The notes beneath the pieces are model-generated. The model was given only the letters and a program-made list of their open reading frames with translations, was not told the DNA's origin and did not search any database. A stretch of DNA of 5,974 nucleotides from Deltaproteobacteria bacterium RIFCSPHIGHO2_02_FULL_40_11 (GTDB lineage: Bacteria; Bdellovibrionota; JACOXK01; 2-02-FULL-40-11), in NCBI GenBank assembly GCA_001798105.1, contig MGRI01000063.1, positions 23,606-29,579 on the forward strand. Direction: 5' to 3'. The position numbers and the translations under genes are program-made. Below, in pieces: positions 1 to 5,507 of the stretch; position 1 is the stretch's first letter; the number at the start of each line of letters is the position of its first letter.

Positions 1-881
1 AAAAACCCAATTGTACCCAAGTTTTTTGTTCAGATATCCCCACAACTGAAGTCAAAGTTCAAATGGGACAGATTTTGGATGGATATTCCGAGCATATGCG
101 AGGCTATTCAGAGGATCGAACCTTTCAATTAAGCAAAGAAAAAGAACTGACTCAAAAAGAAGTGGTTCAAGTTTTAAAAGATTCAAAGACAGAAATTTTA
201 ATGAATTACCTGCCTGTGGGCTCTGAAAAAGCAGTTCGGTTTTATGCAGAATGTGCTTTGGAAGCCGGTGTGGCCTTTATTAATAATATGCCCGTCTTTA
301 TTGCAAGCGATCCAGTGTGGGCCAATCGCTTTAAAGAAAAAAATCTTCCGATTATTGGAGATGACATTAAGGCCCAATGCGGGGCAACGATTACGCATCG
401 CGTTTTAACCGATCTCTTTCATAAAAGAGGCGTTAAGCTTGAAAGAACGTATCAATTGAATACCGGCGGTAATACAGACTTTTTAAATATGCTCAATCGC
501 TCTAGGCTGGTTTCTAAAAAGGAATCCAAGACGGAAGCCGTACAATCTGTAACGCAAACACGATTGCATGATGACAATATCCATGTGGGGCCCAGTGATT
601 ATGTGCCGTGGCAAAATGATAATAAAGTTTGTTTTTTACGTATGGAAGGAAAGCTTTTTGGCGATGTGCCGATGAATATTGAACTTCGTTTGTCTGTCGA
701 AGATTCGCCCAATTCTGCGGGTGTTGCGATTGATGCCATTCGGTGTTGTAAACTTGCACTTTTAAGAGGTCAGGGGGGCGTCATTGAAGGGCCTTCTTCT
801 TATTTTATGAAGCATCCGCCAAAGCAATATCCAGACGACAAAGCCTATCAACTCACAGAAAATTTTATCTTAAATCAATAA
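1..881 (+). CDS. ino1: myo-inositol-1-phosphate synthase (inositol-3-phosphate synthase), 5'-truncated by the window edge
   Basis: This enzyme converts glucose 6-phosphate to 1L-myo-inositol 1-phosphate using tightly bound NAD+, the committed step to inositol lipids and other inositol compounds; it acts in the cytoplasm. The frame is open from base 3, before the first in-frame ATG at 63, so that ATG is internal and the true start lies outside. About 292 codons are visible; the family is usually near 360-370 residues, so roughly 70-75 residues including the N-terminal Rossmann glycine motif are missing. Counting from the ATG at 63, family blocks are YLPVGSE (49-55), PVFIASDP (77-84), GDDIKAQCGATITHR (99-113), TYQLNTGGNTDFLNML (129-144), SKKESKTEAV (151-160, with lysines typical of the active site), HVGPSD (174-179), and EDSPNSAG (213-220). 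From memory it resembles the actinobacterial/archaeal short form (e.g. mycobacterial Ino1) rather than the longer eukaryotic form. The reading frame is intact to TAA at 879-881. Its 3' end overlaps the convergent lipoprotein gene. Confidence 0.95.
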   Translation, partial: KPNCTQVFCSDIPTTEVKVQMGQILDGYSEHMRGYSEDRTFQLSKEKELTQKEVVQVLKDSKTEILMNYLPVGSEKAVRFYAECALEAGVAFINNMPVFIASDPVWANRFKEKNLPIIGDDIKAQCGATITHRVLTDLFHKRGVKLERTYQLNTGGNTDFLNMLNRSRLVSKKESKTEAVQSVTQTRLHDDNIHVGPSDYVPWQNDNKVCFLRMEGKLFGDVPMNIELRLSVEDSPNSAGVAIDAIRCCKLALLRGQGGVIEGPSSYFMKHPPKQYPDDKAYQLTENFILNQ

Positions 882-3800
882 AGTGGGGGGTATTGAAAAT
901 GCCCACCCAGTTTTCTTTACCCAGTTGTCCATCGTAATTTGATCCCCAACAGGCAATTCGTTCATCTTCAAGTAAAGCGCAGGTGTGATGACCGCCAGCA
1001 GAAATAGAGACAGCGTTTATAATGCCTTGAACAGGTTCATTGGGATAGGGATGGCTTGCCGGACTTTGTCCAAACCCAAGTTGTGCAAAACTGCCTTGCC
1101 CCCAGCATTTGATCGTTCCATCTTTAAAAAGTGCACAGCTGTGTGCAGCACCAACGGCCATCGATTTTACATTTTCTAAGTCATTACCATTACGATCTTG
1201 AACGAAAGCGGGGGATGCGAGTTTTTGATAGCTTGGGTAGCCTGAAAGCTGAGTATTCTGCCCCAATTGACCATTGGCATTACTGCCCCAGCACTTTGCT
1301 TTGCCATCGGTTAAAGTCGCGCAAGTATGGTTTTCATTGAGTGCAAGGGATTGAACATCTCCAATTTGAGCATAAACGGGGGCTGTGTGCCCAGTTGTAT
1401 TTCCACTTCCAAGTTGATTCTTATTATTCATTCCCCAACACTGAACAAATCCAGTGGGTAGTACAACACAGGTATGAAAGATCCCTGCAGAAATGGAGAC
1501 ACCATTTTCTAATCCAGAAATGGTAACGGGTGTGTAGGAAGAAGAAATGTCCCCAGGCCGTGTGGCATAGGCCAATTGAAGAGAACTATTACTTCCCCAG
1601 CACTTTACGGTACCCTCTTCCAAAAGTGCACACGTATGATAGCCGCCTGCTGCAATGGCTTTCACATTTTCTAAGTCTTGAACCCAAACGGGGGTAAAAG
1701 AACTTACCGTCAATCCATTTCCCAGTTGTCCATTATTATTTTGTCCCCAGCATTTTACGGTTTTATCTTCCAAAAGGGCACAACTATGATTTCGGCCTAA
1801 AGAGATCGCTGTCGCTGAGTCAATCTCAGGGACTTCTTCATGGCGTGCGCGTTTATCAAATTTTCCGGATGATTCCGAACCTAATTGACCAAATGCGTTA
1901 TTTCCCCAACACAAAACTTTTTTGTCCCGAATGGCACACGTATGTGTTTCTCCAGCTTCAACTTGTGTGATCAAGCCTTGGGAGGAGATTTCTTCTTCTT
2001 CTTCTTGAATTGTAGAGGTCACCTGAATTTCTTTTTCAGACCAAATGGGGTTGCATTTTTCTACAGCGCAGTATCGAACTTTGAGTGTTTTTAGGCCACT
2101 TTTTAAATCTTTAAAATAAATAACATGTTGAGATATTCCTTCTGGGACCTTAAGGGATGTGTTTCTCTGAAGTGTATCATTGTTTGCATTCGAAAATTCT
2201 CCATCCGTTGCGTCCAGTTGAAAATAGGTTGTGTCATTGGCGGTCTTTGGGTTTCCAAATTTGTCTTGTGCTTCTAGTGTATAGGCAACACGGTCTCCAG
2301 CAGAAATAGAATTCGGTCCTTTTGAAAAAATAATTTGATCTATTTCGGGGTGTGCTGGGATATCTAGGGATAAGCTGGTCGATAAATCTTGATAGCGTGC
2401 CGTGAGTAAAAACTTTTCCGCTTTTTCGTCTTTTACAAAAAAGACAAAATATTTTTCGTTTAAAAAGTCTGAAAATTTTTGAGGGGAATTTTCCTGTAGA
2501 AAAACCATGCACCCGTCGTTATAAAGTTTTGCAGCAGAATCTTGGGGAACTTCAACAGTAACATCATTATTTTCCAAAAAGTCGATTGTTTGATTTTCAC
2601 GATCTTTTACGCGTAAAACATACCCCACGCATTGGCCTGCAAAGAGTTCCATTTCTTCTTCTATGCCATCTTCGGGTTTAGCCTTTGCAAGTTCGAGATG
2701 ATGCGGTTTGGGGTGAATGACAGATAAATTGAGCTTTGCATCCAAAAATACAGTGTCTTTGTCTTTTGCCGCAAGCGTCATATTTACGTTTAAAGAAGAA
2801 GGTAAATTTGGTTTTAGATAAAAAGCTTTTTTAGAGTCCTGGTTTTGAACAAACGTTAAGTTTGAGTTTTTATCGGTGCATTGAGCATCGGTATAAATAT
2901 CAAATGGAATTTCAGGATCGCCAGGAACCTGTGGCATGCCAGAAGCTGAAATTTGAAATGTTTTGTTGTTTAAAACTTTCGCTTCATTATGAAAGGGGTC
3001 TTTTGTGGTGAGGTGAAAGGGCGTACATATTTTATGCTCAAACTCCAAGCTTACCGTTGAAAGTTCAATCCAAGAAGGGGCTGCGGGTTGTACTTGAATT
3101 TCCTGTTCGGTTTCCATAAACCCAATGGAAGATGCTTCAATGTGTGATGTCTGAGCCTTCTCATTTTTAAAAAACAGGATATTGGATTGAGAAGCGCCAT
3201 TTAAAATTTGACTGTTTAAAGTAGATGCTATTTTTTTTGTACAATTTTCTTCTGTGGCATACAGTTTTCCGTCCTTTAATTTTGATTCATTGAAGGAAAT
3301 CTCCAGGTCTTCTGAGACGGCAGTTTCTTTTCCCTCTTCATCTTGTGCGACGATGTGAAGCGGCATGCAAACGCCTGCCGAAATGGATGTGTCTGAAGCG
3401 ATAAAGAGCTTTGAGGCTTCTTTGAGCTCTGGTTGTTGTTCGGGTTGAAACTCCGATTCAGAGGAGTCTTCTTGGTCTTTTTCTGAAGAAAGAATATTGA
3501 GTTCTAATGGGTTTTTTAAAGAAAGTGTACTGCGTACTTTTAAAATAAATTTGCCAGCTTTCGTATTTTTTAAATAAAAGGAGGTTTCAGAGGTGCCCTG
3601 AGAGAGTAGAAAATCACTTACAAGATCTTCCTCCAGGCAGCCCTCATGTTTATAAAATACCGTATTATAGGCGTCTTCTGGAAAAACCTGTGTGTCTTGA
3701 AGGACGGCGAGGGGATGATTGTCATCATCTTGGGTTTCTAGAAAATAAGGCCCGCTACAAGCGTTGATATCGATCTCAAGTGCATCACTTCGAAGCGCGA

Positions 3801-3951
3801 TCGATGTTGGAGAAGGCATAGATTCATCTTGGGCAGGCGGTGAACTCGTGACAATTGCGCCTGTATTTGAAGAGGTATCTTTTCCACCTCCGCAAGACAT
3901 GAAAAAAAGGCTCACACACAAAAAAGCTATTCTACAAACGTTCCGGTTCAT
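865..3951 (-). CDS. large secreted lipoprotein: five Ig-like units followed by a seven-bladed RCC1 beta-propeller
   Basis: Function is unknown; the architecture suggests an envelope-anchored binding or adhesion protein. Residues 1-19 form a signal peptide (Arg/Asn start, hydrophobic run 8-18) ending in the lipobox F17-M18-S19-C20. Cys20 would be lipidated; the following GGGKD has no Asp at +2, so by the E. coli rule it would go to the outer membrane. Next come five Ig-like units (about 51-645), with a Glu/Gln-rich spacer at about 157-180 and an acidic hinge E650-E654. Residues 660-1028 carry seven RCC1 repeats of the form HTCALLxDGTVKCWGxNxxGQLG, enough for one closed propeller. Each blade has a Cys pair, as expected for an oxidising compartment. 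Eukaryotic RCC1 is a Ran exchange factor, but that role should not be transferred. The start is fixed by the signal peptide and by an in-frame stop at 3964-3966. There is no clear Shine-Dalgarno sequence before it. The 3' end overlaps ino1 by 17 bp. Confidence 0.92.
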   Translation of the reverse strand: MNRNVCRIAFLCVSLFFMSCGGGKDTSSNTGAIVTSSPPAQDESMPSPTSIALRSDALEIDINACSGPYFLETQDDDNHPLAVLQDTQVFPEDAYNTVFYKHEGCLEEDLVSDFLLSQGTSETSFYLKNTKAGKFILKVRSTLSLKNPLELNILSSEKDQEDSSESEFQPEQQPELKEASKLFIASDTSISAGVCMPLHIVAQDEEGKETAVSEDLEISFNESKLKDGKLYATEENCTKKIASTLNSQILNGASQSNILFFKNEKAQTSHIEASSIGFMETEQEIQVQPAAPSWIELSTVSLEFEHKICTPFHLTTKDPFHNEAKVLNNKTFQISASGMPQVPGDPEIPFDIYTDAQCTDKNSNLTFVQNQDSKKAFYLKPNLPSSLNVNMTLAAKDKDTVFLDAKLNLSVIHPKPHHLELAKAKPEDGIEEEMELFAGQCVGYVLRVKDRENQTIDFLENNDVTVEVPQDSAAKLYNDGCMVFLQENSPQKFSDFLNEKYFVFFVKDEKAEKFLLTARYQDLSTSLSLDIPAHPEIDQIIFSKGPNSISAGDRVAYTLEAQDKFGNPKTANDTTYFQLDATDGEFSNANNDTLQRNTSLKVPEGISQHVIYFKDLKSGLKTLKVRYCAVEKCNPIWSEKEIQVTSTIQEEEEEISSQGLITQVEAGETHTCAIRDKKVLCWGNNAFGQLGSESSGKFDKRARHEEVPEIDSATAISLGRNHSCALLEDKTVKCWGQNNNGQLGNGLTVSSFTPVWVQDLENVKAIAAGGYHTCALLEEGTVKCWGSNSSLQLAYATRPGDISSSYTPVTISGLENGVSISAGIFHTCVVLPTGFVQCWGMNNKNQLGSGNTTGHTAPVYAQIGDVQSLALNENHTCATLTDGKAKCWGSNANGQLGQNTQLSGYPSYQKLASPAFVQDRNGNDLENVKSMAVGAAHSCALFKDGTIKCWGQGSFAQLGFGQSPASHPYPNEPVQGIINAVSISAGGHHTCALLEDERIACWGSNYDGQLGKENWVGIFNTPHFIDLR
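868..1974 (-). repeat. seven tandem RCC1 (propeller blade) repeats, C-terminal domain of the lipoprotein
   Basis: These bases encode residues 660-1028. Seven copies of a roughly 50-residue unit are seen, each with H-[TS]-C, then a Cys 9-10 residues later followed by W-G, and usually G/N-Q-L-G. The Cys pairs are C672/C681, C724/C734, C774/C784, C828/C838, C877/C887, C939/C949 and C991/C1001. Blade 1 is one residue shorter between its cysteines. Blade 3 ends QLA instead of QLG. The repetition is also visible in DNA as recurring 'ccccagca' (Cys-Trp-Gly) and 'gtgcaca' (His/Thr-Cys-Ala) segments. Confidence 0.92.
2017..3804 (-). repeat. five degenerate Ig-like (invasin/Big-like) repeat units of the lipoprotein
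   Basis: These bases encode residues of about 50-645. Units run at about 51-150, 182-288, 292-412, 417-531 and 537-645. Each has an early strand such as AGQCVGYVLRVKD or AGDRVAYTLEAQDKFGN, and a late strand such as SFYLKNTKAGKFILKVR, NILFFKNEKA, AFYLKPN, VFFVKDEKAEKFLLTA or IYFKDLKSGLKTLKVRY. Units 1-4 also share a middle Y-x(3-5)-C motif (FYKHEGC, LYATEENC, IYTDAQC, LYNDGC). The Ig-like assignment is by pattern recognition, not a profile search. Confidence 0.75.
3892..3951 (-). other. lipoprotein signal peptide and lipobox
   Basis: These bases encode residues 1-20. A short basic start (MNRNVCR) is followed by a hydrophobic stretch (IAFLCVSLFFM) and the cleavage site S19|C20, with GGG after it. 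Phe at -3 and Met at -2 deviate from the common Leu-Ala/Ser-Gly/Ala-Cys, but length, hydrophobicity and the Gly-rich tether fit signal peptidase II processing. Confidence 0.85.
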
Positions 3952-3965
3952 AATGAGATAGTTTT

Positions 3966-3974
3966 ATTTTACCA
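3966..3974 (-). promoter_or_regulatory. candidate extended -10 promoter for the lipoprotein gene
   Basis: Read on the minus strand, this is TGGTAAAAT: a TG-N-TAAAAT extended -10 element ending 14 bases before the ATG at 3951. The expected transcript start near 3959 would leave a leader of about 8 nt, too short for a normal ribosome binding site, and none is visible. No good -35 box sits 16-18 bp upstream (the 17-bp position reads ATCAAA). A 7-bp inverted repeat, TCATTTT (3984-3990) and AAAATGA (4000-4006), lies just upstream and could be an operator or chance in AT-rich DNA. Confidence 0.3.
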
Positions 3975-4035
3975 TAAGCTTTTTCATTTTTGATCTAGGA
4001 AAATGATTAATTTTGGATGGGAGTGTCATAAGAAG

Positions 4036-4064
4036 TTGACCATGATCCCAAAAACGTGTAATAT
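4036..4064 (+). promoter_or_regulatory. sigma70-type promoter of the AAA_14/DUF4143 gene
   Basis: A -35 box TTGACC (4036-4041) is separated by exactly 17 bp from a -10 box TAATAT (4059-4064). Only eight bases separate the -10 from the ATG at 4073, so transcription should begin at or within a base or two of the start codon, giving a leaderless mRNA. No Shine-Dalgarno sequence sits at a workable distance; GGGA at 4067-4070 is only two bases from the ATG. Confidence 0.65.
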
Positions 4065-4070
4065 TTGGGA
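4046..4070. promoter_or_regulatory. inverted repeat over the -10 box, candidate operator
   Basis: TCCCAAA (4046-4052) and TTTGGGA (4064-4070) are perfect 7-bp inverted arms separated by 11 bases that hold most of the -10 box. Arm centres are 18 bp apart, a spacing workable for a dimeric helix-turn-helix protein. The word ATGATCC also occurs directly repeated at 4042-4048 and 4073-4079, 31 bp apart (about three helical turns), the second copy being the start codon region. A protein bound here would block RNA polymerase. No regulator gene is seen nearby. Confidence 0.35.
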
Positions 4071-4072
4071 AT

Positions 4073-5245
4073 ATGATCCATAGACTTCTTAACCCTTCGG
4101 AATCAAACAGCTTTTTTTTATTTGGTGCCAGGGGCGTTGGAAAATCTACCTTTGTTAAGGCTCAATTTTTAAAGCATTTTAATCCAAAATCGGTGCTGAC
4201 GATTGATTTATTGCTTCCAGCGGTTGAAGATTTATATGCTAGAAATCCGCAACGCTTAAAAGCGGAGGTTTTAGCATTTCAAGAAAAACAAAATCTGGAT
4301 TGGGTTTTTATTGACGAAGTACAAAAAGTTCCCAGACTTTTAGATGTTGTCCATTATTTAATTGAAGAAAAAAAACTAAAATTTATTTTAACGGGATCTT
4401 CAGCGAGAAAGCTAAAAAGAGGTGCTGCAAATTTATTGGCTGGGCGCGCTTTTGTGTATTCACTTTATCCATTTCATATTTTTGAGCTCCCACATCAATT
4501 TGATCTCATTCATGCGTTACATTGGGGAATGTTACCAAAGATTTTCAATTTAAGCACAGATTCAGATAAAGAGATATTTTTGCGTACATATGCATTAACT
4601 TATCTCAAAGAAGAAGTTCAGCTAGAACAGCTTGTTCGAAATTTAGATCCTTTTCGTAACTTTTTAGAAGTTGCGGCGCAATCGAATGGAAATATTTTAA
4701 ATTTTAGTGCAATTTCACGGGATATTGGTTCAGTGGATCATAAAACAGTTCAATCTTATTTCCAGATACTTGAAGATACACATTTAGGGTTTTTATTGCC
4801 GGGGTTTCATCGTTCTGTTCGAAAATCACAATCAACACATCCTAAATTTTATTTTTTTGATACGGGAATAAAACGATCTCTAGATAAAACATTAGATGTT
4901 AAATTAAAACCTAAAACATATGCTTTTGGTCAAGCCTTTGAGCATTTTGTAATTTTGGAAATATTTAAATTAAACAATATGCTGATGCGGGATTTTAAAT
5001 TATCATATTTTAATAGCGATGGGAGTGAGATTGATCTTATTCTTTCAAAATCTCAAAAAAACATATTAATCGAAATTAAATCAAGTGCGACGGTCGATTC
5101 TTTAAAAGTCGAGAAGTTTTCGAAGCTGATAGCGGCGTTTGAAAATGTTAAAGCCTATTGGTTGTCTTTGGATCGAACCCCCCAAAAGATCGGAAACGTT
5201 AATTGTCTTTATTGGGAGGATGGGATCAGAGAAATTTTTAAATGA
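4073..5245 (+). CDS. AAA_14-DUF4143 family ATP-binding protein
   Basis: This is a predicted P-loop ATPase of a large, mostly uncharacterised bacterial and archaeal family. The Walker A motif GARGVGKST lies at residues 18-26, Walker B WVFIDE at 77-82 and a sensor-1-like LTGSS at 106-110. LAGRA (122-126) carries the arginine typical of the 'lxGR' block that ends the ATPase part. A winged-helix-like segment lies at about 200-243 (AISRDIGSVDHKTVQSYFQIL). The DUF4143 C-terminus has E290, SEIDLIL (318-324) and ILIEIKSS (331-338), an E...D...E-x-K layout resembling the PD-(D/E)XK nuclease fold. The total of 390 residues is normal for the family. The start is chosen because Walker A then sits at the usual distance and the promoter abuts it. 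Hand counts of four 60-base lines gave about 25-35% G+C, against 40-48% in three ino1 lines, hinting at separate ancestry. Cellular role is unknown. Confidence 0.9.
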   Translation: MIHRLLNPSESNSFFLFGARGVGKSTFVKAQFLKHFNPKSVLTIDLLLPAVEDLYARNPQRLKAEVLAFQEKQNLDWVFIDEVQKVPRLLDVVHYLIEEKKLKFILTGSSARKLKRGAANLLAGRAFVYSLYPFHIFELPHQFDLIHALHWGMLPKIFNLSTDSDKEIFLRTYALTYLKEEVQLEQLVRNLDPFRNFLEVAAQSNGNILNFSAISRDIGSVDHKTVQSYFQILEDTHLGFLLPGFHRSVRKSQSTHPKFYFFDTGIKRSLDKTLDVKLKPKTYAFGQAFEHFVILEIFKLNNMLMRDFKLSYFNSDGSEIDLILSKSQKNILIEIKSSATVDSLKVEKFSKLIAAFENVKAYWLSLDRTPQKIGNVNCLYWEDGIREIFK

Positions 5246-5275
5246 CACAATGCGGGCAGCAGCAGGATAATTTTG

Positions 5276-5303
5276 TTGAAAATCAATGCCAGGTAGGTAT
5301 ACT
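5276..5303 (+). promoter_or_regulatory. promoter of the tRNA-Asp gene
   Basis: A -35-like TTGAAA (5276-5281) and a -10 TATACT (5298-5303) are separated by 16 bp. The predicted start near 5310 would give a 5' leader of about 14 nt before the mature tRNA at 5324. It lies wholly in the 78-bp gap after the ATPase gene, so the tRNA is probably transcribed independently. Confidence 0.6.
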
Positions 5304-5323
5304 TTCTTTTTTAATTCTCAATC

Positions 5324-5400
5324 GGGGTCGTAGTTCAGTTGGTTAGAACGCCTGCCTGTCACGCAGGAGGTCGCGGGTTCGAATCCCGTCGATCCCGCCA
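5324..5400 (+). tRNA. tRNA-Asp, anticodon GTC
   Basis: The full cloverleaf can be drawn by hand. The acceptor stem GGGGTCG (5324-5330) pairs with CGATCCC (5390-5396), with one G-U wobble. The D stem is GTTC/GAAC (5333-5336, 5346-5349). The anticodon stem is CCTGC/GCAGG (5351-5355, 5363-5367) around the loop CTGTCAC, with GTC at 5358-5360. The T stem GCGGG/CCCGT (5373-5377, 5385-5389) encloses TTCGAAT. The discriminator base is G (5397) and CCA is encoded (5398-5400). G73, C38, G10 and the GTC anticodon are the usual aspartate identity elements. No clear Rho-independent terminator follows. Confidence 0.97.
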
Positions 5401-5418
5401 TCGTAAATTGAAAGGTTG

Positions 5419-5454
5419 CGTTATTTTACAAATATGGTATTTTGTAAAATAACG
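5419..5454. promoter_or_regulatory. 14-bp perfect palindrome between tRNA-Asp and fic, candidate operator
   Basis: The arm CGTTATTTTACAAA (5419-5432) is exactly complementary to TTTGTAAAATAACG (5441-5454) around an 8-base loop, TATGGTAT. Only three of the 14 pairs are G-C and no T-run follows, so a terminator is less likely than a protein-binding site upstream of fic. A 14-bp exact match this close is unlikely by chance even in AT-rich DNA. Confidence 0.5.
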
Positions 5455-5461
5455 ATTAGCC

Positions 5462-5482
5462 TTATTTTAGTTTCTAAAATAG
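5462..5482. promoter_or_regulatory. second AT-rich palindrome sharing the same half-site, upstream of fic
   Basis: TATTTTAG (5463-5470) and CTAAAATA (5474-5481) form a perfect 8-bp inverted repeat with a TTT centre. The half-site TTATTTTA occurs at 5421-5428 and 5462-5469, and inverted at 5445-5452 and, with one mismatch, at 5475-5482. An 8-bp direct repeat AGCCTTAT (5458-5465, 5481-5488) overlaps the edges. TAAAAT at 5475-5480 could be the fic -10 box, but no good -35 is seen, so the promoter assignment is weak. Confidence 0.4.
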
Positions 5483-5507
5483 CCTTATGGACAAGAGCTA
5501 AAAAATT

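Noticed and set aside
63..65. ATG at 63 as the start of ino1
   Set aside because: The frame is open back to base 3, and the upstream codons (…SDIPTTEVKVQ) align with the family's conserved region before the TLDG block, so this Met is internal.
868..1974. CRISPR-like or tandem DNA repeat array
   Set aside because: The repeated 'ccccagca' and 'gtgcaca' words come from degenerate protein-coding RCC1 blades of unequal spacing in one intact frame, not from identical repeats with unique spacers.
1885..2094. Small + strand frames lying within the lipoprotein gene (for example here and at 985-1526)
   Set aside because: They are antisense shadows of a well-supported 1028-residue protein, with low-complexity or unnatural composition (such as the run of Phe opposite the Glu codons) and no domains.
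5242..5346. A 34-codon frame starting with ATG overlapping the ATPase stop (ATGA), encoding MTQCGQQQDNFVENQCQVG and more
   Set aside because: It runs through the tRNA promoter and ends inside the tRNA-Asp gene, has no recognisable domain and no ribosome binding site of note; the ATGA overlap is probably chance.
5371..5400. Integration site (att) with a duplicated tRNA 3' end
   Set aside because: I looked for a second copy of the tRNA 3' end elsewhere in the window and saw none, and no integrase is present, so no att site can be called here.
5419..5454. Rho-independent terminator for tRNA-Asp
   Set aside because: The stem is long but has only three G-C pairs and is not followed by a T-run on the + strand, so it does not fit an intrinsic terminator well; I list it as a candidate operator instead.
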